The notes under the pieces were generated by a model. That model was not told where the DNA came from and made no database searches. It saw nothing but the letters and a program-made list of their open reading frames with translations. Both the position numbers and the translations under genes were made by a program. A stretch of DNA of 32,238 nucleotides from Moheibacter sp035515075. GTDB lineage: Bacteria; Bacteroidota; Bacteroidia; Flavobacteriales; Weeksellaceae. The stretch spans positions 1 to 32,238 of the forward strand of contig DATJBZ010000030.1 of the NCBI GenBank assembly GCA_035515075.1, written 5' to 3'. Below, piece after piece: positions 24,871 to 32,238 of the stretch; position 1 is the stretch's first letter, and each line of letters starts with the position of its first letter.

Positions 24871-25992
24871 TTAATGATGCATTTTTTCATTCTGGATGAT
24901 TTTATATTTTCGAACAAATTCAGTCAAAACCAATGGCAAATAAGACAGCAGCAAAGCCGCACCAACCACCATCACCAACATCAAACCAATGTCCAAATGC
25001 CGCAATGTATAAGCCAAAAGGATGATCAACACATTGGCCAAACAAATCAATGCGGTCGATTGCATGTGGGTCAATCCTAAACGCAACAAACGATGGTGGA
25101 TGTGGTTTTGGTCAGCAGTAAATGGAGATTGTCTTTTCATCAGGCGAATAATGATCACACTCAAAGTATCAATTAAGGGAACAATCAATATCGCAATAGC
25201 AATCACAGGAGCATTCTGAATGTTCACCCAATCCAATGAAGACAAATTGATGAATTTAATGGCCATAAATGCAATCAAAAAACCAACGACCATCGAACCG
25301 GTATCACCCATGAAAATTTTGTATTGGTTGGAGAAATTAAAATACAGAAAAGCCAACAATGAGCCCAACAAACCAATCGCCAAGAAGCCCATCGCATAAT
25401 CATACACCCTGAAAAAGATGAAGACAAAACTCAACGCAATCAAAATACCCACACTGCCTGCCAACCCATCAATGCCATCAATTAAATTGTAAGAATTGAT
25501 CAGTAGAACAATGATAAAAACAGAGAGTAAAACGCTGACCCAATACGCCAATTCGTACACGCCCAACAACCCAAAAAAGCTTTCGATTCGAATGTCCGCA
25601 CCTACTACAATTAACAAAGCACTGATCAACTGCGTGACCAATTTCTTCTTGGGAGCAACCACCAACAAATCATCCATCAGTCCAATAAAAAACAACAAAA
25701 TCAAAGCCACTGAAAAAAATGGAATGCTGAACAACATGTCTGCGCTAAAAATACTCATGACAACGGCCACAGCAAAGTAAATCGCGATACCGCCTAAACT
25801 TGGTACTTTTTGCGTATGTGAACTTCTTTTCCCAGGAATGTCCATCAATTGTTTGCGGTAAGCCACCCGTATAATTTTTGGAATCGCCATGAACGTCAAT
25901 GCAAACGACAATACAAAGGATAAAATCACCTTCAAATACAGCGAAGAATATCCAAAAAAATTAGCGAGAAGCTCTAAGTTTAAGTTTTTCAT
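24871..25992 (-). CDS. WecA/MraY-family undecaprenyl-phosphate sugar-1-phosphate transferase
   Basis: A polytopic inner-membrane transferase of 373 residues, likely moving N-acetylglucosamine 1-phosphate (or a related sugar phosphate) from UDP to undecaprenyl phosphate to start glycan assembly. Many transmembrane helices are evident. Cytoplasmic motifs of the family are complete: HTQKVPSLGGIAIY, LMDDLLVVAPKKK (DD pair), NSYNLIDGIDGLAGSVG, FMGDTGSMVVGF and NHIHHRLLRLG. WecA is the most likely specificity, but sequence alone does not separate it from close homologues. Its start overlaps the upstream GT2 by 32 bases, so translational coupling is likely. Confidence 0.93.
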   Translation of the reverse strand: MKNLNLELLANFFGYSSLYLKVILSFVLSFALTFMAIPKIIRVAYRKQLMDIPGKRSSHTQKVPSLGGIAIYFAVAVVMSIFSADMLFSIPFFSVALILLFFIGLMDDLLVVAPKKKLVTQLISALLIVVGADIRIESFFGLLGVYELAYWVSVLLSVFIIVLLINSYNLIDGIDGLAGSVGILIALSFVFIFFRVYDYAMGFLAIGLLGSLLAFLYFNFSNQYKIFMGDTGSMVVGFLIAFMAIKFINLSSLDWVNIQNAPVIAIAILIVPLIDTLSVIIIRLMKRQSPFTADQNHIHHRLLRLGLTHMQSTALICLANVLIILLAYTLRHLDIGLMLVMVVGAALLLSYLPLVLTEFVRKYKIIQNEKMHH

Positions 25993-26728
25993 ACTTTTTC
26001 ATACCGTTTAACACCCAATAAAAAGTGTAATAAGTTGATTGAATCAAAGATAAGTTTAAATATCTATAATAAACCGCAAATTGTTTCCTAAGAATCAAGA
26101 ACTTATTGCGTGAATAAGAACTTTCTCGAATGCGGTAAATCGCCAAAGGTTCAACAATGCTTCTTGCCTGAGGTATTTTCTTTAAAATCTCCAACCACAT
26201 CGCATAGTCTTCCCGCATGTCCACTTCAGGAATCTCCACTTTACCGATCCGCTGACTATCATACATCGCCGTCAACATTGGAATGGGACAATTGTACAAA
26301 ATCCGTCGGTAATCCACTTCGTCTTCTGCGATAAAATCCTCCAACAATGGTTGCATATTTTCATCATAACGTTTGTAACTCGCATAGACCAATTCTTCTT
26401 TTTGTTCAATTAAAAACTGTATGCTTTTCTCCAAAAAACTTTCCAACCAAACATCATCACTGTCTATAAAAGTAATGAATCGCCCCGTGGCTTTTCTCAA
26501 ACCGATGTTTCTGGCTTCAGCAGCGCCTAGGTTTTTTTCTGAAACAATCAAATGAATCCGTGGATCCTTGTATTTTTGAATCAACTCAACCGAACGATCA
26601 GAAGATCCATCGTCCACAATCCACCATTCCCAATTTTGATACGTTTGATTCAAAACCGATTGAAGAGTCGCTTCAATGTAATTCTCCGAATTATAACAAG
26701 GCGTGATGATCGATATTAAGTTGCTCAA
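25961..26728 (-). CDS. family 2 glycosyltransferase
   Basis: A 255-residue GT-A fold glycosyltransferase that would add one sugar to the lipid-linked repeat unit on the cytoplasmic face. The N-terminus has ISIITPCYNSENYIEATLQS and the nucleotide-binding WIVDDGSSDRS. FITFIDSDDVW supplies the metal-binding DxD motif, and the C-terminal part is amphipathic and could touch the membrane. The start is TTG 26728, 6 bases after the Wzy-like stop; no ATG is available upstream in frame before that stop. Donor and acceptor are unknown. It overlaps wecA by 32 bases. Confidence 0.92.
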   Translation of the reverse strand: MSNLISIITPCYNSENYIEATLQSVLNQTYQNWEWWIVDDGSSDRSVELIQKYKDPRIHLIVSEKNLGAAEARNIGLRKATGRFITFIDSDDVWLESFLEKSIQFLIEQKEELVYASYKRYDENMQPLLEDFIAEDEVDYRRILYNCPIPMLTAMYDSQRIGKVEIPEVDMREDYAMWLEILKKIPQARSIVEPLAIYRIRESSYSRNKFLILRKQFAVYYRYLNLSLIQSTYYTFYWVLNGMKKYEKLKLRASR

Positions 26729-26734
26729 TGTATT

Positions 26735-27850
26735 TTATTTTTGAAAAAATCCATAAACTGCACGTTCATTGAAATAAGTCCGATAATGTCCGAAACCAGA
26801 TTTATCTCCCCAAACCACATAAAAATTAATGTACAAAGCCACGGTATAAATGGCAAACATAGAATAAACAAAACTCTTATAAAACGGCGTATCACTCAAA
26901 GCTTTGATCATCCTTGGAACAACAAATATGATATACACTGTAAAGAACCCAGGCAATCTTGCAGCGAAAATTCCTTCTCCAAAAAAGAAAAACAACACCA
27001 CCCCAAACAAATAAATGTTTCTGAAATAAGCAAACAAAGCATCTTTCCGCTCAACTGTTTTATTGAACAACAAAATGGCAATCACTGTCAACACCTTTAC
27101 TATATCACCCAACAAACTTTTTTCAGAAAACTCATTGGCATAATCGCTATAAGTATCCCCAACGCCAAATGGCAAAATCCGCATCAAACCATCAATGGCC
27201 GTACTCAATCCTAAAATACTCGCCAATACAGCACCACCCACTGCTAGGATAATCAATGTATTGTTGAACCGAATTTTTACAATCCAATAAGCAAACAAGA
27301 ACACCACCACAGCTTTATGAAAAAGAAAAGCAATGACGAAACACAACAAAAATTTCCATAATTTTCGTTCGATAATGTAACGAACTGAGAAAATAGCAAT
27401 CGCATTCGCTAATCCTTGCCGAACGTGCACATGTTCTTCAAAAAAATAAGTCGGGACAAAATACATCAACAATGCCAGAAAAACATAGCCACCATACCGA
27501 TAAATCGTCATCGTTTTCAAACTCAATGCAATCGCTGCAATCAACAAAGTAAAAGCACCATATCCCAATCCAAAAAGACTGACCAATTTATTCAAATAAA
27601 TATAACCGACCTCCATGTCCCAATATTCTGAAAGCTCTTTCAAACTAAATAATGAAGTGGCGGCAGTGTCCTCAAAAGCACTCCAATATGGAATCCAATC
27701 AGGGCTCAACCCATAAGCCAATCCTGCTGTAAATACCATGAGCACAACAATAAACTTGTACAAATTCTTATTGGGTACCGTATTGGTATTGAATTCATAA
27801 AAGGATGAAATCAATATCAAAAACATCATTAAGTTATAGATAAAACTCAT
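26735..27850 (-). CDS. EpsG/Wzy-like polysaccharide polymerase
   Basis: A 371-residue integral membrane protein with about ten or more hydrophobic helices, resembling EpsG-family polymerases (PF14897). Family landmarks seen are YGLSPDWIPYWSAFE, WDMEVGYIYLNKLV, a central HVRQGLANAIAIFSVRY and AFLFHKAVVVFLFAYW, and a late loop FFFFGEGIFAARLPGF. It likely joins repeat units at the reducing end in the Wzx/Wzy pathway. No separate flippase is visible in the window. ATG 27850 lies 5 bases after the stop of the next upstream GT2. Confidence 0.85.
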   Translation of the reverse strand: MSFIYNLMMFLILISSFYEFNTNTVPNKNLYKFIVVLMVFTAGLAYGLSPDWIPYWSAFEDTAATSLFSLKELSEYWDMEVGYIYLNKLVSLFGLGYGAFTLLIAAIALSLKTMTIYRYGGYVFLALLMYFVPTYFFEEHVHVRQGLANAIAIFSVRYIIERKLWKFLLCFVIAFLFHKAVVVFLFAYWIVKIRFNNTLIILAVGGAVLASILGLSTAIDGLMRILPFGVGDTYSDYANEFSEKSLLGDIVKVLTVIAILLFNKTVERKDALFAYFRNIYLFGVVLFFFFGEGIFAARLPGFFTVYIIFVVPRMIKALSDTPFYKSFVYSMFAIYTVALYINFYVVWGDKSGFGHYRTYFNERAVYGFFQK

Positions 27851-27855
27851 TCAGC

Positions 27856-28836
27856 TCAGGTCAATTGGATTAATTTTAAGTGAATTAGACTCAGACCATA
27901 AAAAATCTGCTTTTTCATGGGCAAAGAAAACAAATAATTTTCATCAAAACGTTGGTATTTCAAAATATCAAGCTTTGAAACTTCATTTTCTTTGAGTTGT
28001 TCTTTCAAAACGGCAATCATTTCTTGCTTCAATGCCTTGTTTTTCACATAAGCCACATAGCCTAAATAGGAATAATAAGCTTGAAGGATAAAAAAGCGTT
28101 TCCATTCATTTTTCGCAGAATGATACACACTTTTCTCAAAAGTTTTCTTCACGTTTTCAATCGCTACAAACATGTCCAAACCTCGCTCAGTATGCGTTCT
28201 TGAAATCGAATCTTGTCGTTCAAAATATTTATAAAAAGGCTGATTGACTTTTGCTAAAATCGTTGATTTCAACACCAATTGTGGAATCAATTCAATGTCC
28301 TCAAAGTGAATTCCTTTTTTAAACAACTGCTTGTCAAACAATTCTTTTTTGAATAATTTATTGCAAGCAAAACAACTCATTTCTCCAAAAATCGTCAAAT
28401 CTTTTTTCAATTCAATTTTTTCTGGCAATTGTGGCGATTGTGGCAAGGGACGAAACACTTCTCCTTTTTCATTCACCTTTTCCAAATCACACAAAGCAAT
28501 TTCCGCATCATGCGCAATGGCTTTTTCATAAAGCACTTCAAACATTTCTCGATCCACATAATCATCACTGTCCACAAAGCCAATGTATTCTCCATTCGCT
28601 TTTTCAATACCGAAATTCCGTGCATCACTTAAACCCCCGTTGGGTTTTTGAAAGGATGTAATCTGAGAGAATTTCTGACGATATTCATCAATAATTTTCT
28701 GAGAATTATCCGGCGAACCATCGTTGACCACAATGATTTCAATTTCATCCAAAGTTTGATTCACCAAAGAATCCAAACATTTTCCCAAATATTTTTCGGT
28801 ATTGTACACTGGAACGATGACAGAAACTTTGACCAT
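27856..28836 (-). CDS. family 2 glycosyltransferase
   Basis: A GT-A glycosyltransferase of 326 residues from ATG 28836 (MVKVSVIVPVYNTEKYLGKC). The nucleotide-binding IIVVNDGSPDNSQ, KPNGGLSDARNFGIEKANGE and metal-binding GFVDSDDYVDRE are textbook for this family. The C-terminal half is helical. ATG 28848 (MNCN) would add four residues and overlap the preceding gene by 11 bases; the MVKVSV start is preferred because the family begins there. The target sugar is unknown. Confidence 0.93.
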   Translation of the reverse strand: MVKVSVIVPVYNTEKYLGKCLDSLVNQTLDEIEIIVVNDGSPDNSQKIIDEYRQKFSQITSFQKPNGGLSDARNFGIEKANGEYIGFVDSDDYVDREMFEVLYEKAIAHDAEIALCDLEKVNEKGEVFRPLPQSPQLPEKIELKKDLTIFGEMSCFACNKLFKKELFDKQLFKKGIHFEDIELIPQLVLKSTILAKVNQPFYKYFERQDSISRTHTERGLDMFVAIENVKKTFEKSVYHSAKNEWKRFFILQAYYSYLGYVAYVKNKALKQEMIAVLKEQLKENEVSKLDILKYQRFDENYLFSLPMKKQIFYGLSLIHLKLIQLT

Positions 28837-28837
28837 A

Positions 28838-29899
28838 TTACAATTCATTCAATATACTCTCGTATTGTTTAATGATGATTTCCTTTGAAAAACGACTTTG
28901 AATGCTGTTTTGAATCTGTTTCTGATCAAAACCTGAATGCACCAATTCCTTGATTTTTATGGCAAATTCTTCTGCATTTTCGATTGAAGCCATCTCTCCA
29001 TTCACGCCATGCTCTATGATTTCATCAATTCCTCCAGGACAATGATTCGCCAAGGCATACGTTCCACAAACTCCTGCTTCTAACAACACATTCGGGAAAC
29101 CTTCATAACGTGAAGACAAAACAAACAAATCCGCTTGCGCCAAATAGGGATAAGGATTGTGCTGAATGCCTAAAAAATGTACATGATCCAAATTCAATGC
29201 TGCTTTTTGAGCCGATAAACTTTCTTTATCTACACCATCGCCCAAAATATGCAATTGGATTTTCTCCTCTTTCAAATGAGAAAAAACATTCAACAACAAA
29301 TCAAATCCTTTTCTTGCGCTCAAATTACCAATCGCTACCACATGCTTCCATCCTTCTTCAAACAACGTTTCTTTTACCATCATTTGAGATTGAATGAATT
29401 TCACATCCACTGGATTGTTGATTTTGGTAATTTTATTGGATTGAATTTTCCAATTTTCTACCAAATCCTTCTTCATATCATCCGATTGAGCAATAATTCG
29501 ATGAAAATGATTGTAAAAACGATAGAAAAACCGAATTTCTTTTCTTTGAACATGCTCGCTCACCACATTGGTTTCACGGGCAATAAATTTCGTCTTTTTG
29601 AAAAATAAAATCCAAGGAGAAATGAATGCAGCAATTTCACCCCACCCCATGAATGCAATGTCTGGTTGCTCCTTTCGAAGCAGTGAAATTATTTTAAAAA
29701 TAGAAGTACGGATGCGATCTGTTTTCAATTCGATGATTTCAACATCCGCTTTCATTTCCTCTAAGAAATGTCCTTTTTTCTCAAATAACACCAACGTAAC
29801 TTTGAATTGTGTTCTACTTAATCCATTGGCCAAAATAGTGATTACTTTTTCTGCACCACCTTGATTTAAATTAGGTAAAAAAAAGTAAATCTTCTTCAT
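28838..29899 (-). CDS. family 4 glycosyltransferase
   Basis: A 353-residue GT-B fold glycosyltransferase. The N-terminal Rossmann domain opens with FFLPNLNQGGAEKVITILAN, containing the GGAE acceptor-side motif. The C-terminal domain has VVAIGNLSARKGFDLLL, LHILGDGVDKESL, and the GT4 donor-binding region ADLFVLSSRYEGFPNVLLEA with the EGFPNVLLE (E-x7-E type) residues. Its ATG overlaps the TGA of the acyltransferase gene by four bases (ATGA), a sign of translational coupling. It is similar in layout to the GT4 at 30551. Confidence 0.93.
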   Translation of the reverse strand: MKKIYFFLPNLNQGGAEKVITILANGLSRTQFKVTLVLFEKKGHFLEEMKADVEIIELKTDRIRTSIFKIISLLRKEQPDIAFMGWGEIAAFISPWILFFKKTKFIARETNVVSEHVQRKEIRFFYRFYNHFHRIIAQSDDMKKDLVENWKIQSNKITKINNPVDVKFIQSQMMVKETLFEEGWKHVVAIGNLSARKGFDLLLNVFSHLKEEKIQLHILGDGVDKESLSAQKAALNLDHVHFLGIQHNPYPYLAQADLFVLSSRYEGFPNVLLEAGVCGTYALANHCPGGIDEIIEHGVNGEMASIENAEEFAIKIKELVHSGFDQKQIQNSIQSRFSKEIIIKQYESILNEL

Positions 29900-30441
29900 A
29901 TCCTGTTGTTGATATATCCTTCCACTGCAGTTTCACTGGGTTTAATTTCCATCGGATTGCCAATCACTATCGAATGGCTGGGCACATTTTGATTGACATA
30001 CGCATTCGGCGCAATCAGCACATGGTCACCAATTTTGATTGCACCCACAATCACCGCATTGGCACCAATCCAAACTTCATCGCCGATTTCAGGAACACCC
30101 GCGCTTTTGCCTCGATTCGTTTGTCCAATGGTAACACCTTGGGCAAGGTTGCAATTTTTGCCAATTTTCGCTTTGGGATTGATCACGATCGCGCCCCAAT
30201 GGCCCAAATACAATCCGCCGTCGATTTGAGTTTTGGCTGAAATCTGAAAACCATATTTGATCTGAAATTTCCGCAACATCAAACGATAGAAAATGCCTGA
30301 AATACTTTTGGAAGAAGAATTCTGTGCTTTCCTGAACCAATACAAAAACTTCAATCCTGGGTCAAAAAAAACGTCCCAAAGAAAGACTTTTTTATATTTT
30401 CTGTGTTTTCGGAAATAATCTTGTTGGATAAAAGTTGGCAT
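29896..30441 (-). CDS. left-handed beta-helix acyltransferase (serine O-acetyltransferase-like)
   Basis: A 181-residue hexapeptide-repeat acyltransferase. The first 75 residues are basic and helical (YFRKHRKYKKVFLWDVFFD). The rest is the parallel beta helix: IDGGLYLGHWGAIVIN, AKIGKNCNLAQGVTIG, EIGDEVWIGANAVIVGAIKI and HVLIAPNAYVNQNVP, ending with the typical VIGNPMEIK (GNPAK-like) motif. In this locus it probably O-acetylates a sugar of the repeat unit using acetyl-CoA, which is inference from context. The similarity to CysE proteins is structural and does not mean cysteine synthesis. Confidence 0.9.
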   Translation of the reverse strand: MPTFIQQDYFRKHRKYKKVFLWDVFFDPGLKFLYWFRKAQNSSSKSISGIFYRLMLRKFQIKYGFQISAKTQIDGGLYLGHWGAIVINPKAKIGKNCNLAQGVTIGQTNRGKSAGVPEIGDEVWIGANAVIVGAIKIGDHVLIAPNAYVNQNVPSHSIVIGNPMEIKPSETAVEGYINNRI

Positions 30442-30468
30442 GGTTGGTCTGAATATTAAAATTCAAGG

Positions 30469-30476
30469 CAAAACTA
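30469..30476 (-). promoter_or_regulatory. possible -7 element upstream of the acyltransferase
   Basis: TAGTTTTG on the minus strand fits TAnnTTTG in the 109-base gap before the acyltransferase, the largest gap inside the polysaccharide locus. No TTG -33 box is seen, so it is weak support for an internal promoter. Confidence 0.3.
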
Positions 30477-30550
30477 ATCATTTTTGTTAAGTTTCTCTTC
30501 GATTCCTCACTGAATTAGAGGAACTCCACCATCATTTTGATGGGTTCAAT

Positions 30551-31702
30551 TTACAATTCATCTAAAATCTGTTGAATTTTTTGAACTGAATTCTCTAAAA
30601 TGAAAGGAGAGTCATAACATGAAAAAGCTTCTACATATTGATCAAAAGACAAAGGATTTTCCAAGGCCTTTTTCATTCCCTGATAAATCCCATCAGTTGA
30701 ATTTTCAACCAACAAACCTAAACTTCCATTCTTTAACAACTCTTCGGCACCAGGAACGATAGTAGAGATTATTTTTTTTCGCAAAATAGTAGCTTCAAAC
30801 AATACGGTTGGAAAACTCTCATAACGCGAACTTAACACAAAATAATCTGCTGCTTTCAAATAAGGATAAGGGTTTTTCACATACCCTAATAGCTTGACCG
30901 TATCATTTAAGACTAAACTTTCTTTCAATTTTCGGATCTTTTTAAAATCATAGCCATCACCCAAAATCAACAATCGATGATGAAATCCTTCGTCAATCAA
31001 TCTTTTGTGTACTTTCAACAAACGATCATACCCCTTGGCTGGATAAACCGTACCAATGGCAATAAAAGTGGGAGTTTCTTTCGAAAAATGACACTCTTCA
31101 ACAGTTTCATTAGACAGTCTAAGTACTTCTTGGGTATCCAATGGATTGTATATTCTCACCAAACGATCACTTTCCCCTTCGTTACTTGATAAACTTTCAA
31201 AATCCATCAAAACCTCATCTGCATTGACCATGATTTTATCAAATCCAAAAAAACGCCGTAAATCATCGTCTGAATAGGTTTGGTAAGTGGCTTTTCGCAA
31301 ATCGCTGTGGATCCAAACGATCTTTTTAGAATGCTTTAATGGTGAGTTTAATATTTCTTTCGCCATGCCTTGTATGGCTGCGAATTCAATATCGTATTGT
31401 TTGTTTTTTAAAATGATTTGATACAATAATTTGGGGAATAATTTTAAAACTTTTTGATAAATGACACGAAAAGCCTTTTGGGGAATATCTTGAATTCGGT
31501 TGGTCGTAATCATTTCGCCTTTGTTCAAATACAGCACATGGATCCAATCGGGCACTTCAGACAAATATTTTCCTGAATACAAATTCAACAGCAAATCAAT
31601 TTCGTATTTATCCTTCGGCAAATTCTTCAAAAAGGTGACCAAGACTTTTTCAGCACCACCGTGGCGCAATGAACCGATTCGAATGAGGATTTTCTTTTTC
31701 AA
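30551..31702 (-). CDS. family 4 glycosyltransferase
   Basis: A 383-residue GT-B glycosyltransferase. It opens with ILIRIGSLRHGGAEKVLVTF, the same GGAE motif as the GT4 at 28838. The C-terminal domain shows FIAIGTVYPAKGYDRLL, LLILGDGYDFKKIRK, LLGYVKNPYPYLKAADYFV and SSRYESFPTVLFEATIL with the E-x7-E donor site. A sugar donor cannot be assigned. A gap of 109 bases separates it from the acyltransferase downstream, more than elsewhere in the locus. Confidence 0.93.
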   Translation of the reverse strand: MKKKILIRIGSLRHGGAEKVLVTFLKNLPKDKYEIDLLLNLYSGKYLSEVPDWIHVLYLNKGEMITTNRIQDIPQKAFRVIYQKVLKLFPKLLYQIILKNKQYDIEFAAIQGMAKEILNSPLKHSKKIVWIHSDLRKATYQTYSDDDLRRFFGFDKIMVNADEVLMDFESLSSNEGESDRLVRIYNPLDTQEVLRLSNETVEECHFSKETPTFIAIGTVYPAKGYDRLLKVHKRLIDEGFHHRLLILGDGYDFKKIRKLKESLVLNDTVKLLGYVKNPYPYLKAADYFVLSSRYESFPTVLFEATILRKKIISTIVPGAEELLKNGSLGLLVENSTDGIYQGMKKALENPLSFDQYVEAFSCYDSPFILENSVQKIQQILDEL

Positions 31703-31726
31703 GGTTTAAAATATATTTTTGAAAAA

Positions 31727-32238
31727 TTAATTAGAATTCAATAAACTTTTCCATTGTTCAATAGGCTTTTCTTTTTTCCATTTCTTTGATTCTTCAAAAG
31801 AAGATTTCATTAAATCATTTAAAACTTCTGGATTATGCGTCAAGTATTCAAGTTTTTCAATGAACATTTTTTTATCATGCAAAGGAATTAAAAATCCATT
31901 GTTTTCATTGATAATATCTGAAGGGCCATAATTACAATCATACGCGATTATAGCATTTCCTGTCATCATTGCTTCAATTAAAACCGTAGGCAATGCTTCT
32001 TTCAAAGATGTAAAAACAAATATTTTTGATTTTTGAAGTAATTTAACCACTTCATCAATCGGCTGATTGCCAAAAAAAACAGTTCTCTCTTCTAAGTCAT
32101 TTTGATGAACATAATCTTCTAAGTTTTTCCGTTCTGGTCCATCCCCTATTATTTGAAATTTCCAAATTGAATTTAAATCAGATTCTTTAATTATCTCCAA
32201 TAATGCGATTACATTTTTCTCTCGATCCAAACGCCCTA
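31727..32238 (-). CDS. family 4 glycosyltransferase, C-terminal part (cut by window edge)
   Basis: The open frame runs past the right edge; the visible 170 residues begin GRLDREKNVIALL, the start of the donor-binding domain. FQIIGDGPERKNLEDYV, KSKIFVFTSLKEALPTVLIE with the E-x7-E residues (KEALPTVLIEAM) and IIAYDCNYGPSDIINENNGF mark a GT4. The N-terminal acceptor domain lies outside. The DNA reads more AT-rich than the glycosyltransferases to its left, which suggests a different origin within the locus. It ends 24 bases before the next gene. Confidence 0.92.
   Translation of the reverse strand, partial: GRLDREKNVIALLEIIKESDLNSIWKFQIIGDGPERKNLEDYVHQNDLEERTVFFGNQPIDEVVKLLQKSKIFVFTSLKEALPTVLIEAMMTGNAIIAYDCNYGPSDIINENNGFLIPLHDKKMFIEKLEYLTHNPEVLNDLMKSSFEESKKWKKEKPIEQWKSLLNSN

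Noticed and set aside
30500..30545. CCATCA-TTT-TGATGG hairpin before the GT4 stop
   Set aside because: The stem is only 6 base pairs, extends only with a 4-base bulge, and has no T tract, so it is not supported as a terminator.

Overview
The window looks like chromosomal DNA of a member of the Bacteroidota, most likely order Flavobacteriales. The evidence is a secreted protein with a type IX secretion type-B sorting domain, a lipoprotein form of TamA (TamL), an S46 dipeptidyl-peptidase, an AccD without its zinc ribbon, a SusC/RagA-type plug sequence, and several promoters of the Bacteroidota form TTG-N17-23-TAnnTTTG. Genus cannot be fixed from sequence alone.

Layout: 1-118 is the 3' end of a transposase gene cut by the window edge. 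221-395 holds tRNA-Leu(UAA) and tRNA-Gly(GCC) on the minus strand with a clear promoter. 460-2404 is an fbaA-accD pair (glycolysis and fatty acid synthesis), minus strand. 2458-5811 is a divergent pair, tamL (outer membrane assembly) and an SpoU-type RNA methyltransferase, with only 3 bases between start codons. 5881-7752 is a convergent pair: a beta-lactamase-like lipoprotein hydrolase and an unrecognised secreted protein. 8053-9355 is pyrH-frr. 9414-17615 carries a T9SS cargo protein and a 2036-residue alpha-2-macroglobulin. 17636-17665 is a strong bidirectional terminator, followed on the minus strand by a DPP7-type S46 peptidase. 20047-20895 is an Rrf2 regulator with a group III truncated hemoglobin, a probable NO/redox response operon.

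20962 to the right edge is a capsule or exopolysaccharide locus, all minus strand and tightly packed. In transcription order it holds a glycosyltransferase (cut by the edge), a GT4, an LbH acyltransferase, a GT4, a GT2, a Wzy/EpsG-like polymerase, a GT2, a WecA/MraY-type initiating transferase, Wza, Wzc and a small WcaJ-type sugar transferase. These form a nearly complete Wzx/Wzy-type pathway; no Wzx flippase is visible and it may lie beyond the right edge.

The most unusual item is the alpha-2-macroglobulin. A SusC/RagA-like TonB plug sequence (14994-15257) sits just before the A2M domain, about where bait or anaphylatoxin regions lie in eukaryotic relatives, and its base composition is clearly more AT-rich than its flanks. 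Other points of note are a Gly-Tyr tandem repeat in the Wzc tail built from an 18-base unit, two different initiating phosphoglycosyl transferases in one locus, a palindrome overlapping the Rrf2 promoter, and recurrent TTG start codons.
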